64,000 nucleotides of DNA, taken from NCBI RefSeq assembly GCF_900475285.1, contig NZ_LS483370.1:2370001-2434000 (forward strand), given 5' to 3'. The position numbers and the translations under genes are program-made. Source of the DNA: Pseudomonas taetrolens. GTDB taxonomy: Bacteria > Pseudomonadota > Gammaproteobacteria > Pseudomonadales > Pseudomonadaceae. Within the stretch, counting starts at the first letter, position 1. The number at the start of each line of letters is the position of its first letter. Of the stretch, positions 36,145 to 46,338 are shown one piece after another. Below the pieces are notes generated by a model, which was not told the origin of the DNA, ran no database searches, and worked only from the letters and a program-made list of their open reading frames with translations.

Positions 36145-39100
36145 TCATGGCTTTGGCGATGGTCTGTTCACCAGTCTCATCACCACGACAAAGAACACAG
36201 GCACAAACACGACGGCCAGGGTGGCGACGATCATGCCTCCGATCACGCCGGTACCGATGGCTTGCTGGCTGGCCGAGCTGGCGCCAGTGGCCATGGCCAG
36301 CGGCAATACGCCGAGAATGAAGGCCAGGGATGTCATCACAATGGGCCGTAGACGCAAGCGCGCCGCCTGTACCGTGGCGTCCACCAGATCATGACCTTCG
36401 TCGTAAAGGGTCTTGGCGAATTCGATGATCAGAATGGCGTTCTTCGCCGACAACCCGATAATGGTAATCAGTCCTACCTTGAAGAACACATCGTTGGGCA
36501 TACCGCGGAACGTCACGGCCAGCACAGCACCCAGCACCCCCAGCGGAACGACAAGCAATACCGCCGTAGGGATTGACCAGCTCTCATAGAGTGCTGCGAG
36601 GCACAGGAACACAATCAGCAGCGACAGGCCCAGCAGAATCGGCGCCTGCGCCCCCGAGAGTTTTTCCTGCAGCGAGAGACCGGTCCATTCAAGGCCCAGG
36701 CCGGCCGGCAATTGATCGACCAGGCGCTGCACTTCAATCATGGCCTCGCCGGTGCTATGGCCGGGCGCCGACTCACCGGAGATGCTGATCGCAGGATAGC
36801 CGTTATAGCGTGAAAGCTGTGACGGACCTTGAATCCAGCGGGCTTCGACAAAGGCCGACAGCGGTACCATTTTTCCAAGGTTGTTGCGCACATTGATCTT
36901 CAGCAAGTCTTCGACCTGACTGCGCTGATCCCCCTCGGCCTGGACCACGACCCGCTGCATGCGCCCCAGGTTCGGGAAGTCATTCACATAGGCCGAACCC
37001 ACGGCGGTGGACAGTACATTTCCGATGTCGGCAAACGAAACGCCCAATGCATTGGCGCGCTTGCGATCCACTTCGAGCTGTACTTGCGGGCTTTCGGCCA
37101 GTGCACTTTCACGCACATTGGCCAGGACCGGGCTTTTCTCGGCCAGGGCCAGCAATTCGGTGCGGGCCTGCATCAGCGCGTCATAGCCAACGCTGCCACG
37201 GTCCTGCAAGCGGAACTCAAATCCGCTGGAGGTACCCAGGCCGCTGACCGGGGGCGGCAGGATGGCAAAGGCAATCGCGTCCTTGAGCTCGCCAAAGGCC
37301 GTATTGGCCCGTTCAGCAATGGCTGAGGCCGAGTCTTTTGCGCCACGATCCGACCAGTCCTTAAGGGTGGTAAAGGCCAGCGCGGCGTTTTGCCCGTTCC
37401 CCGAAAAGCTGAAGCCGAGAATCATCGTGGTGTTGCCGACACCGGGTTCAGCGGCATTGTGTGCCTCGATCTGCTCGGCCACCTTGATGGTGCGTGCCTG
37501 GCTGGCTCCGGGCGGCAACTGAATGTCGGTGATGGTGTAACCCTGGTCTTCCACCGGCAAGAAGGAGGAGGGCAGACGGGCAAAGCACAGCACCAGTATC
37601 AGCAGCAACACTCCGTACACCAGCAGGTAACGCCCGCTGCGCTTGATCAGGTGCACCACCCAGTGCTCATAGCCTTGCGAGAGTTGCTCGAAGCGCTGGT
37701 TGAACCAGCCAAAAAAGCCGCCCTTGGCATGATGTTCGCCTTTGGCGATGGGCTTGAGCAGGGTGGCGCACAGCGCCGGGGTCAGCGACAGCGCGAGGAA
37801 TGCCGAGAACAGAATCGAAGTGGCCATCGACAGCGAGAACTGCTGATAAATCACCCCGACCGAGCCGGGCATAAAGGCCATCGGAATAAATACGGCCACC
37901 AGCACCAAGGTAATGCCGATGATTGCGCCACTGATCTGGGTCATCGCTTTGCGCGTGGCTTCACGGGGAGAAAGCCCCTCGGCAACCATGATCCGCTCGA
38001 CGTTCTCCACCACCACAATGGCATCGTCCACCAGAATCCCGATGGCCAGCACCATGCCGAACATGGTCAGCACGTTGATTGAGAACCCCAGCACCAACAT
38101 GACCGCAAAGGTTCCCATCAGGGCAACCGGCACCACCAGGGTCGGGATCAGGGTGTAGCGCACGTTCTGCAAGAACAGGAACATGACGGCAAATACCAGC
38201 ACCATGGCTTCGACCAGGGTGTAGATCACCTTGGTGATGGAGACTTTGACGAAAGGTGTTGTGTCGTAAGGGATGCTGTATTCAACCCCCGACGGGAAGT
38301 AGCGGCTCAGCTCATCCATTTTGGCGCGGATCAGGTTGCCCGTGCTCAAGGCATTCGCCTCGGGGGCCAGCTTGACACTGAAAGCACTGGCCGCCTTGCC
38401 ATTCAGGCGTGTGCCGTACTGGTATTCCTGACTGCCGATTTCGACCCGTGCCACGTCGCCAATGCGCACTGTGGAACCATCCGGGTTGGCACGCAGGACA
38501 ATTTCGGCAAACTCTTGCGGCGTCGAAAGCTGGCCTTTGACCAGGACGGTAGCGGTAATTTCCTGGGTCGGGCGCCCCGGCAAGTCGCCGATGCTGCCTG
38601 CGGAGACCTGGGCGTTTTGACTGGCAATGGCCTGGCTGACGTCGGCGGGTGTCAGGTTGAAACCAATCAGCTTCTGTGGATTGATCCAGATCCGCATCGC
38701 ACGTTCGGCGCCATACAATTGCGCCTTGCCGACACCTTCGATGCGTTTGATCTCATTCATGACATTGCGCGCAAGGTAATCGCTGAGTGCAGTTTCATCG
38801 AGCGGGCTGTCATTGGCCGTCAGGGTCACCAGCATCAAGAAGCCCGACGACACTTTCTCGACCTGCAAACCTTGCTGCATGACCGCTTGGGGCAGGCGCG
38901 ATTCCACGGTTTTAAGGCGGTTCTGCACATCGACCTGGGCCATTTCGGGATCGATGCCCGGTTTGAAGGTGGCGGTGATGGTGGCGCTGCCAAGGCTGCT
39001 CTGGGATTCAAAGTACAGCAGGCCATCGGTGCCGTTGAGCTCTTGCTCGATCAGGCTGACAACGCTTTCATCCAGGGTCTGTGCGGATGCGCCGGGGTAG

Positions 39101-39249
39101 ACGGCGTAGATTTCAACTTGTGGCGGTGCAACCACCGGATATTTGGCCACTGGCAACTGCGGGATAGCCAATGCTCCCGCCAGCAGAATGAATAGTGCAA
39201 CGACCCAGGCGAAGATCGGGCGGTCGATAAAGAACTGCGGCATGCTCAC
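36145..39249 (-). CDS. RND multidrug efflux permease (HAE-1 type)
   Basis: This 1034-residue inner-membrane proton antiporter is of the AcrB/MexB class. It has the duplicated RND plan, with 12 predicted helices and two large periplasmic loops. FFIDRPIFAWVVALFILLAG opens the protein, TM4 carries the proton-relay Asp pair in GILVDDAIVVVENVER, and GLSAKNAILIIEFAK marks TM10. It overlaps the adaptor gene by four bases. No outer-membrane channel gene is present, so the pump must borrow an OprM/TolC-type channel encoded elsewhere. An adjoining two-component system and no channel gene recall P. aeruginosa MexMN, but that match is an inference. Confidence 0.94.
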   Translation of the reverse strand: MSMPQFFIDRPIFAWVVALFILLAGALAIPQLPVAKYPVVAPPQVEIYAVYPGASAQTLDESVVSLIEQELNGTDGLLYFESQSSLGSATITATFKPGIDPEMAQVDVQNRLKTVESRLPQAVMQQGLQVEKVSSGFLMLVTLTANDSPLDETALSDYLARNVMNEIKRIEGVGKAQLYGAERAMRIWINPQKLIGFNLTPADVSQAIASQNAQVSAGSIGDLPGRPTQEITATVLVKGQLSTPQEFAEIVLRANPDGSTVRIGDVARVEIGSQEYQYGTRLNGKAASAFSVKLAPEANALSTGNLIRAKMDELSRYFPSGVEYSIPYDTTPFVKVSITKVIYTLVEAMVLVFAVMFLFLQNVRYTLIPTLVVPVALMGTFAVMLVLGFSINVLTMFGMVLAIGILVDDAIVVVENVERIMVAEGLSPREATRKAMTQISGAIIGITLVLVAVFIPMAFMPGSVGVIYQQFSLSMATSILFSAFLALSLTPALCATLLKPIAKGEHHAKGGFFGWFNQRFEQLSQGYEHWVVHLIKRSGRYLLVYGVLLLILVLCFARLPSSFLPVEDQGYTITDIQLPPGASQARTIKVAEQIEAHNAAEPGVGNTTMILGFSFSGNGQNAALAFTTLKDWSDRGAKDSASAIAERANTAFGELKDAIAFAILPPPVSGLGTSSGFEFRLQDRGSVGYDALMQARTELLALAEKSPVLANVRESALAESPQVQLEVDRKRANALGVSFADIGNVLSTAVGSAYVNDFPNLGRMQRVVVQAEGDQRSQVEDLLKINVRNNLGKMVPLSAFVEARWIQGPSQLSRYNGYPAISISGESAPGHSTGEAMIEVQRLVDQLPAGLGLEWTGLSLQEKLSGAQAPILLGLSLLIVFLCLAALYESWSIPTAVLLVVPLGVLGAVLAVTFRGMPNDVFFKVGLITIIGLSAKNAILIIEFAKTLYDEGHDLVDATVQAARLRLRPIVMTSLAFILGVLPLAMATGASSASQQAIGTGVIGGMIVATLAVVFVPVFFVVVMRLVNRPSPKP

Positions 39250-40400
39250 TGATCCGTGGAATGTGCGAGGGGAAGGGTCGGGTCATCGATCTGCACGTAT
39301 TCACCGGGGCGAGCGTGCTGCAGGCCCTCGACAACGATGCGGTCGCCGGCCTTCAGCCCTGCATTGACGATCCAGCGGTCATTCAACACGTTGCCCAGTT
39401 GCACCGGCTGTTGCTTGACCCGGTTCTCGGCATCGAGCAACAGCACCTGGGCGATGCCCGCGCTGTCGCGCAAGATCGCCCGTTGCGGCACGGTGATCCC
39501 CTGTTTATTGAGGGCCTGTTCCACACGTACACGCACAAAGCTGCCAGGCAGCAAGTCATAGTCGGGATTGGGGAATTCACTGCGCACGATGATCTGGCCG
39601 GTGCTCGGGTCCACACTGATATCCGTGAACAGAAGCTTGCCGGGCAGCGGATAGAGGTTGCCGTTGTCACGGATCAACGTGGCCTTGGCCTGATTTTTAC
39701 CCACTTGCTGCAACTCGCCGGCACGGAATGATTCGCGCAGGTTATCCAGGTCACGGGTGGACTGCGTCAGGTCGACATGAATGGGGTCCAGTTGCTGGAT
39801 CCGCGCCAATGCGGTCACTTCACCCTGGCCGACCAGCGCACCTTCTGTGACCAGCGCCCGGCCGATACGCCCGGAGATGGGGGCGGTAACGGTGGCATAG
39901 CCTAGGTTCAGGCGTGCCCGTTGAACCTCAGCCTCGTTGGCGGCGACATCGGCGCTGGTTTGCTGAGCGACAGCGCGTGCGTTGTCGTACTCCTGACGGC
40001 TGATCGCGTTGATTTGAATCAGCTCGCCATAGCGCTGGTCTTGCAGCCTGGCCTGCTTTGCCAGCGCCTGCGCCTTGCGCAGTGCAGCCAGCGAACTGTC
40101 CAGCTCAGCCTTGAGGGGGGCGGGATCGATCAAAAACAGCACATCGCCTTGTTTGACTTCGCTGCCTTCGGCAAACACGCGCTTGAGGACGACACCCGCG
40201 ACCCGTGCACTGACTTGCGCGACCCGAGGTGCGACGACCCGCCCGCTCAACTCATTGCTGATGGACACGGGGGCGGAGGCAACCACTTCGGTTCGGACCT
40301 TGACCAAGGGAGGCTTGGTTTCAGCCACGGGGCTTTTGTCGCAGGCACTGATGGTCAGTGCCAACGCTGTAAGACATAGCGGGGCGAAGAGCTTTTTCAA
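39246..40400 (-). CDS. RND efflux periplasmic adaptor lipoprotein
   Basis: This 384-residue membrane fusion protein joins the RND permease to an outer-membrane channel. A lipoprotein signal ends in the lipobox ISAC, with Cys20 as lipidated residue. The lipoyl-like and alpha-hairpin regions follow (GRVVAPRVAQVSARVAGVV and a coiled-coil hairpin around 95-170), then the beta-barrel region with ATVTAPISGRIGRALV. Its stop overlaps the permease start. It is divergent from the response regulator gene across about 180 bases, which probably holds both promoters. Confidence 0.94.
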   Translation of the reverse strand: MKKLFAPLCLTALALTISACDKSPVAETKPPLVKVRTEVVASAPVSISNELSGRVVAPRVAQVSARVAGVVLKRVFAEGSEVKQGDVLFLIDPAPLKAELDSSLAALRKAQALAKQARLQDQRYGELIQINAISRQEYDNARAVAQQTSADVAANEAEVQRARLNLGYATVTAPISGRIGRALVTEGALVGQGEVTALARIQQLDPIHVDLTQSTRDLDNLRESFRAGELQQVGKNQAKATLIRDNGNLYPLPGKLLFTDISVDPSTGQIIVRSEFPNPDYDLLPGSFVRVRVEQALNKQGITVPQRAILRDSAGIAQVLLLDAENRVKQQPVQLGNVLNDRWIVNAGLKAGDRIVVEGLQHARPGEYVQIDDPTLPLAHSTDQ

Positions 40401-40577
40401 CGATCATGCCTTCTGAATATGCAGGTTGTTTCTTAAAAGTTCTTGGCATGCTAAGCGCAGCACGCAAGAGGCGTTGTGAAGCTATGTAGGAGGTATGTTA
40501 AAAAGTGTGAAGGATGCGCTCCTATTCGCATCAGGTTGTATATCCTTCGGGTTTTCCCCCGGTTGTAACCATTTATT

Positions 40578-41279
40578 ATGCCCACTATTTTGCTGGTCGA
40601 AGATGACGTCGCACTTTCGGAACTGATTGCCAGCTACCTGGAGCGCAATGGCTATCAAGTGAGCGTGATAGCCCGGGGTGATCAGGTACGGGACAGGGCA
40701 CGAAACACCCCGCCGGACCTGGTGATTCTTGACCTGATGTTGCCAGGACTGGATGGTTTGCAAGTCTGCAGGCTTTTGCGGGCCGACTCTGCAAGCCTGC
40801 CGATCCTGATGTTGACTGCACGCGACGATAGTCATGATCAGGTGCTGGGGCTAGAGATGGGGGCCGATGATTATGTGACAAAACCTTGCGATCCACGGGT
40901 GCTGTTAGCCCGCGTTCGCACCTTGTTGCGCCGCAGCAGCCTCAGTGAACCGCAAGTGGCCAGCGACAGGATCCTGATCGGCAACCTGTGCATCGACCTG
41001 TCGGAACGTACCGTGACCTGGCGCGGACAAGCCATCGAATTGTCCAGCGGTGAGTACAACCTGCTGGTGGTACTGGCCCGGCATGCCGGTGAAGTGTTGA
41101 GCCGCGATCAGATCCTGCAGCGATTGCGCGGTATTGAGTTCAATGGTACCGACCGCTCGGTAGACGTGGCGATCTCCAAGTTGCGGCGCAAATTCGATGA
41201 CTGCGCCGGCGAAGCGCGCAAGATCAAGACCGTGTGGGGCAAGGGTTACCTGTTCAGTCGCTCGGAATGGGAATGCTAG
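40578..41279 (+). CDS. OmpR-family response regulator (RstA-like)
   Basis: This 233-residue two-component response regulator has a receiver domain with the acidic pair ED in LLVEDDVAL, the phosphorylated D52 in LDLMLPG and the conserved Lys in VTKPCDP. The C-terminal winged helix has the recognition-helix segment NGTDRSVDVAISKLRRKF, typical of RstA-type members. It lies four bases before the sensor kinase gene and is divergent from the RND pump genes, which it probably controls. The signal is not known. Confidence 0.93.
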   Translation: MPTILLVEDDVALSELIASYLERNGYQVSVIARGDQVRDRARNTPPDLVILDLMLPGLDGLQVCRLLRADSASLPILMLTARDDSHDQVLGLEMGADDYVTKPCDPRVLLARVRTLLRRSSLSEPQVASDRILIGNLCIDLSERTVTWRGQAIELSSGEYNLLVVLARHAGEVLSRDQILQRLRGIEFNGTDRSVDVAISKLRRKFDDCAGEARKIKTVWGKGYLFSRSEWEC

Positions 41280-41283
41280 CCCC

Positions 41284-42579
41284 ATGTTCAAGCTACTGAT
41301 TCGACTGTATCTGGTCACGATAGTCACCTTTGGTGCCGCCATTTATGTGGTTCCCGAGTTGATTGTGGCCCTGTTCCACGACCGCTTCATGAGCTACAAC
41401 GTCGACATGTCCCGCGGGATGCAGACCCTGCTGGTGAAACAGTTCCAGCCGTTGCCGGCCGAGCAGTGGCCCGGCCTTGCGCGGGATCTCGACGCTCAGT
41501 TCTCGCCGTTGCGGGTTAATTTGTTGCCCATTGCCGATCCCAGGTTCACGGCCGATGAGCAGCGCCAGTTACAGCAAGGGCAGGGTGTATTACGCATCGG
41601 CGAATGGGGCTGGCGGACGCGGGTGGTATCGCCGCTTGACGGGAATCAGGCCATTGAGCTGGTCATGCCGCCTGACCCGTTCGACATGAACGTGCTGTAC
41701 TGGAGTATCAACGTACTGATCGGTGCAGCCTTGCTGGGTGGTCTGTTGCTGTGGTTGCGCCCGCACTGGCGGGATCTGGAGCGACTCAAGCGCACGGCCG
41801 AACGGATCGGGCATGGAGAGCTGAGTGTGCGGACCCAGATACCGCGCAGTTCCAACATCCACGGGCTGGCTACGGTGTTTGACACCATGGCGCAAGACGT
41901 TGAAAACCTGCTCAATCAGCAGCGTGACTTGCTCAATGCGGTATCCCACGAACTGCGTACCCCTCTGACCCGACTGGATTTTGGCCTGGCACTGGTCATG
42001 TGCGACGACTTGCCCGAGGCCAGTCGTGAGCGCTTGCAGGTGCTGGTCGGACATATTCGAGAACTGGATGAACTGGTGCTTGAGTTGCTTTCGTTCAGTC
42101 GCCTGCAAAACCCGGCGTTGGTTCCTGATCGGGTAGAGGTGGCACTGGACGAATTTGTCGACAGTATCCTCGGCAGTTTTGATGAAGAGCTCGAAGCCCC
42201 GGAGATCGTGCTCGACGTGCGACTGGAGGGCGCCCAGCAACGTTTTGCCCTGGACCCGCGGCTGACTGCCCGCGCCCTGCAAAACTTGCTGCGCAATGCC
42301 ATGCGTTACTGCGAGCGGCGCATCCAGGTGGAAGTCAAGGTCACCGCGCAGGGGTGTGAGGTGTGCGTGGATGACGATGGTATCGGCATTCCCGAGCAAG
42401 AGCGCGAGCGCGTCTTCGAGCCGTTCTATCGGCTGGACCGCAGTCGCGACCGGGCGACAGGAGGCTTTGGGCTGGGACTGGCTATCAGTCGACGCGCCCT
42501 GGAAGCCCAGGGCGGCACCTTGAATATTGAGCAGTCACCTTTGGGCGGTGCTCGTTTCAGACTGTGGTTACCGGCTTGA
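41284..42579 (+). CDS. Sensor histidine kinase (RstB-like)
   Basis: This 431-residue inner-membrane kinase is the partner of the regulator just upstream. Two membrane segments (about 5-30 and 138-158) flank a periplasmic sensor of about 105 residues. A HAMP region follows, then the H-box with His222 in NAVSHELRTPLTRLDF, the N-box LQNLLRNAMRYCE, and G-boxes DDDGIGIP and GGFGLGLAI. The frame is open further upstream, but the ATG at 41284 is the normal start, four bases after the regulator stop. The stop lies one base from the converging RarD-like gene. Confidence 0.93.
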   Translation: MFKLLIRLYLVTIVTFGAAIYVVPELIVALFHDRFMSYNVDMSRGMQTLLVKQFQPLPAEQWPGLARDLDAQFSPLRVNLLPIADPRFTADEQRQLQQGQGVLRIGEWGWRTRVVSPLDGNQAIELVMPPDPFDMNVLYWSINVLIGAALLGGLLLWLRPHWRDLERLKRTAERIGHGELSVRTQIPRSSNIHGLATVFDTMAQDVENLLNQQRDLLNAVSHELRTPLTRLDFGLALVMCDDLPEASRERLQVLVGHIRELDELVLELLSFSRLQNPALVPDRVEVALDEFVDSILGSFDEELEAPEIVLDVRLEGAQQRFALDPRLTARALQNLLRNAMRYCERRIQVEVKVTAQGCEVCVDDDGIGIPEQERERVFEPFYRLDRSRDRATGGFGLGLAISRRALEAQGGTLNIEQSPLGGARFRLWLPA

Positions 42580-42580
42580 A

Positions 42581-43462
42581 TCACATCGAGCGGCGTTGAC
42601 GGCTTACATGCTTCAAGCCTTCGATGACCAGCACGCCAACGGCGAGCCAGATCGGGCCGTAGGTCAGCCACTGGCCTTCTTCGAGGCTGTCGCCCAGTAA
42701 CAGGGCGACGGCTACCAACAGCACGGGCTCCACGTAGCTGAGCAGACCGAACAGGCTGAACGGCAGCAGGCGACTGGCCAGGATATAGGCAAAGCCCGCA
42801 GCCGCACTGATGATGCCCATCAATGGTACCAGCGCGTACAAAGCTTCGCGCTGTTCACCCAGGTTGTTGTGACCGCCTGCCAGTACGAACAGCAAGGCCA
42901 CTGGCACCATCAACAGCATGTCCAGCCACAGGCCGCCCAGATTGTCGATGCCGATCTTTTTGCGCAGTACGAAGTACATTGGATAACCAATGGCGACGAC
43001 CAGCGTGGTCCAGGAGAAACCGCCTGTGCGATACAGTTCGTTTGCTACACCGATGACGGCGAGTGCGGTGGCTATTTTCTGCAGGTGCGACAGGTGTTCG
43101 CCGTAAACGATACGACCGGTAAGAATCATCGTCAGTGGCAGCAGGAAGTAACCCAGCGACACATCAAGACCATGCCCGTTCAGCGGTCCCCACATAAACA
43201 TCCACAGCTGCAGGCCGACCAGAAAGCTGGTGAGCATGACGCACGGGATCAAGAGGGGGGTTTGGCGCAAACGCTGAAATATGAGGGGGACCCATTTCCA
43301 GTCGCCTGAAAGAAAGATAAAGAGTGTCATGAAGGGCAGCGAAATGAGTATTCGCCAGCCGAAGATTTCCTGGCCATCAAGGGGCCAAAGAAGGGAAGTG
43401 AAGTAATACAGAACGCCGAACAAGCAGGAAGCTAAAATCGATAGAACAATGCCTTTAGACAC
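42581..43462 (-). CDS. RarD/EamA-family transporter, copy A
   Basis: This 293-residue inner-membrane protein has ten hydrophobic segments in two EamA halves. It is a likely exporter of the drug/metabolite transporter superfamily (RarD type). It begins with GTG: the codons Ser-Lys-Gly-Ile-Val-Leu follow, and a GAGG ribosome site supports it. It is a close paralogue of the gene at 43748-44632, sharing blocks such as CLFGVLYYFTSLLWPL, LNGHGLDVSLGYFLLPLT and GFSWTTLVVAIGYP. Substrate unknown. Confidence 0.88.
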   Translation of the reverse strand: MSKGIVLSILASCLFGVLYYFTSLLWPLDGQEIFGWRILISLPFMTLFIFLSGDWKWVPLIFQRLRQTPLLIPCVMLTSFLVGLQLWMFMWGPLNGHGLDVSLGYFLLPLTMILTGRIVYGEHLSHLQKIATALAVIGVANELYRTGGFSWTTLVVAIGYPMYFVLRKKIGIDNLGGLWLDMLLMVPVALLFVLAGGHNNLGEQREALYALVPLMGIISAAAGFAYILASRLLPFSLFGLLSYVEPVLLVAVALLLGDSLEEGQWLTYGPIWLAVGVLVIEGLKHVSRQRRSM

Positions 43463-43747
43463 GACAACCTCAATGGATCTACTACGTTACTCATTTAGAG
43501 TGGGTACATAGCTTGAGGCTCTTGGGGGTCGTTGGCAAATGTCTTTTAAACCAATTAGTTGGCCTAAACTCTTGGCAAAAACCATCAGCCTTAAATTCTC
43601 CTAGCAAATACTGGGCCAAAGCCGTTTTAAACAGGCGTTCGTGCTGGATGAAAAAAAGATCAACGGTAGCTCCGCAGGAGGCTGCAAGGGCGGGAGCGGG
43701 GGGCGAAGCCGCTCAGCGCCTGCTGCACATTCTGTTTCAGCGCAGCG

Positions 43748-44632
43748 CTATACAGGTCGGCGTTGACGTACCAGGTGTTTGAATCCCTCAAACGCCAGCA
43801 CCATTACCGCCAGCCAGATAGGAAGATAGGTCAGCCATTGGCCCGCGCTGATACTTTCGCCCAACAGCAATGCCACAAAGACCAGCAATACCGGCTCGAC
43901 ATAGCTCAGCAAGCCGAACAGGCTGAATGCCAGCATCCGGCTGGCCAGGATGTAGCTGATCAAGGCCAGCGCGCTGATGGCGCCCAACAACGGAATCAAC
44001 GCGTATAACGCAGGTCGATGGCTGGCCACATCAAACCCTTGCTCGCCACTTTGCACAAACCACCAGGCAATCGGCAGCAATAACAGCATGTCGATCCATA
44101 GTCCGCCCAGGTTGTCAGTGCTTGCCCGCTTGCGCAGTACGAAATACAGGGGATAGCCGATGGCGACGACCAGCGTGGTCCAGGAGAAGCCTGCGACCCG
44201 ATAGACCTCGTTAGCGACGCCGAGGATGGCCAGCGTTGCGGCGATTTTTTGCAGATGGGACAAATGTTCGCCATACACCAGGCGCCCGGTCACGAGCATG
44301 GTCAGCGGCAACAGAAAATACCCCAGCGATACATCGAGGCTGTGCCCGTTGAGCGGCGCCCACAGGAACAGCCACAGTTGCACCCCGACCAGCGCACTGG
44401 ACACGATCAGCACGCCGCACAGGGCGGGTTGCTGACGCACACGGGAGAAAATCACGGGTACCCGTCGCCAGTCGCCTGAGAAACACATGAACAGGGTCAT
44501 GCAGGGCAAGGTCAGAAGCATCCGCCAGCCGAAGATCTCTTCACCACTCAAGGGCCAGAGCAGGGATGTGAAGTAATACATGACACCGAACAGGCTCGAT
44601 GCCAGAACCGATAAGACAATACCTTTAGACAC
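43748..44632 (-). CDS. RarD/EamA-family transporter, copy B
   Basis: This 294-residue paralogue of the adjacent RarD-like exporter has the same ten-helix plan and the same GTG-Ser-Lys-Gly start, with a GAGG site 5 bases upstream. The longer frame to 44773 adds an unlikely leader and is rejected. The upstream 60 bases resemble those of copy A, including a TAGCTTGAGGCTC block, so the duplication includes the promoter/leader. The two proteins differ mostly in the cytoplasmic loops and the last membrane segments. Functional divergence is possible but cannot be read from sequence. Confidence 0.88.
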   Translation of the reverse strand: MSKGIVLSVLASSLFGVMYYFTSLLWPLSGEEIFGWRMLLTLPCMTLFMCFSGDWRRVPVIFSRVRQQPALCGVLIVSSALVGVQLWLFLWAPLNGHSLDVSLGYFLLPLTMLVTGRLVYGEHLSHLQKIAATLAILGVANEVYRVAGFSWTTLVVAIGYPLYFVLRKRASTDNLGGLWIDMLLLLPIAWWFVQSGEQGFDVASHRPALYALIPLLGAISALALISYILASRMLAFSLFGLLSYVEPVLLVFVALLLGESISAGQWLTYLPIWLAVMVLAFEGFKHLVRQRRPV

Positions 44633-44866
44633 AACAGCCTCGTTGAAACACGCATTTTGATTATTAGAAGTGCGTAGCTTGAGGCTCAGAGTGCTGTAGG
44701 GCAAATCGGAATGTGTAGCGCGTAGATGTTGCCGAAGGCTACGTCCGGCAGCGCAGCCTGCGCAAAGTCCCATGGCAAAGCGTTTCAGATGAAACGAAGG
44801 CCCGGGACTTGCGCGTGTCTGGCAATCGGACGTCGCTTGCGGAAACGACGATGAGCGTGTGTCACC

Positions 44867-46180
44867 TCATGCGTGGCGGATGCCCTTGGTCATGTGCAAT
44901 GCCAACAGGCTGCCGCCGACAATGACACCGGCCAACATGTACAGGGCCACGTCGGTCGAGCCGGTAGCGTCTTTCACAAAACCCACCAGATACGGGCTCA
45001 GGAAGCCGGCCATTTGCCCCATTGAATTGATGATTGCCAGGCCGCCTGCAGCCGCACCGGCGCTGAGCATGGCGGTCGGGACTGGCCAGAACATCGGCAA
45101 GCCTGTCAGCGCGCCCATGGTGGCCAGGGTCAGCCCCATGATCGCGATGGCCGGCTGGGTGGCGAAGTTCACGGCAATCACCAGGCCCGCGGCGCCCATC
45201 AACATCGGTACCACCAAATGCCAACGGCGTTCTTTACGCAAGTCTGCTGAACGCCCCACCAGCAACATGAACACCGCTGCCAGCAAATAGGGGATCGCGC
45301 TGATCCAGCCAATCACCAGGTTATCGCTGAAACCCAGGTTCTTGATGATCGATGGCAGCCAGAAGTTGATCGCGTACACGCCGCTCTGGATGCAGAAATA
45401 GATCAGGCCAAACGCCCAGATCGCCGGATTTGTGAACACCGCCCCCAGCGAGTCGCTGGTGGTTGCCGGCTTGCGGTCGGTATCCAGCCGGTGATCGGCT
45501 TCCAGCACGGCACGCTCATGCGCGCCGAGCCATTTGGCGTTGGCAAAATTATCGCTGAGCAAGAAGATCGCCAGGCCACCCAGCAGGACTGTGGGCAGAC
45601 CCTGCAGCAAAAACATCCACTGCCAGCCCGCAAGGCCACCCTGGCCTGCGGCAAAGTGATTGAGGATCCAGCCAGAGAATGGGCCGCCGATCAGTCCAGA
45701 CACTGGAATGGCCGACATGAACAGCGCCATGATGCGACCGCGACGGAACGTCGGGAACCACTGCGAGAGATACAGCACCACACCCGGAAAGAAACCGGCT
45801 TCGGCCGCGCCGGTCAGCAGGCGCAAGGTATAGAACTGAGTGGGTGTCGTGACGAACATCAGGCAGGTCGACAGTAGGCCCCAGGTGATCATCATCACCG
45901 CGATCCAGCGTCGCGGGCCGAATCGGGTCAGCGCCAGATTGCTCGGCACGCCGCACAGCACGTAACCGATGAAGAAAATTCCGGCACCCAGGCCATAGAC
46001 GGTTTCGCTGAATTTCAACGCGTCGAGCATCTGTAGCTTGGCGAAGCCAACGTTTACCCGGTCAAGGTAATTAAACAGATAGCAGATGAAAATGAAGGGG
46101 ATCAATCGAAGGGTGATGCGCTTGTAGATGGCGTTTTTATCGTCATCGCTTATCAGTGGCGTGTTCGCGCTATGTGACAT
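44867..46180 (-). CDS. MFS anion:cation symporter, probable D-glycerate/glucarate uptake
   Basis: This 437-residue major facilitator of the ACS (anion:cation symporter) family has 12 predicted helices. It carries the family signatures YLFNYLDRVNVGFAKLQM, LTGAAEAGFFPGVVLYLSQWFP and NHFAAGQGGLAGWQW. It is divergent from a CdaR-type regulator, and a glycerate kinase gene lies beyond the regulator. That set suggests D-glycerate or hexarate uptake. Glycerate and glucarate transporters are very similar at sequence level, so the substrate call is moderate. Confidence 0.88.
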   Translation of the reverse strand: MSHSANTPLISDDDKNAIYKRITLRLIPFIFICYLFNYLDRVNVGFAKLQMLDALKFSETVYGLGAGIFFIGYVLCGVPSNLALTRFGPRRWIAVMMITWGLLSTCLMFVTTPTQFYTLRLLTGAAEAGFFPGVVLYLSQWFPTFRRGRIMALFMSAIPVSGLIGGPFSGWILNHFAAGQGGLAGWQWMFLLQGLPTVLLGGLAIFLLSDNFANAKWLGAHERAVLEADHRLDTDRKPATTSDSLGAVFTNPAIWAFGLIYFCIQSGVYAINFWLPSIIKNLGFSDNLVIGWISAIPYLLAAVFMLLVGRSADLRKERRWHLVVPMLMGAAGLVIAVNFATQPAIAIMGLTLATMGALTGLPMFWPVPTAMLSAGAAAGGLAIINSMGQMAGFLSPYLVGFVKDATGSTDVALYMLAGVIVGGSLLALHMTKGIRHA

Positions 46181-46338
46181 TCTATGTCTCTCTTTATTAT
46201 GTTTTCTGGCGATCCGGAGTTAACGTTGATCGCTGCGTGAGTCTCGGTCACACCGGCGCTGCTGTCTTTGTGCTGCTGCACAGCTTTTGCCCGGGTTGCC
46301 TGTGCTCGTGAACAAATGCCTCCAAGGATAGACACCCT

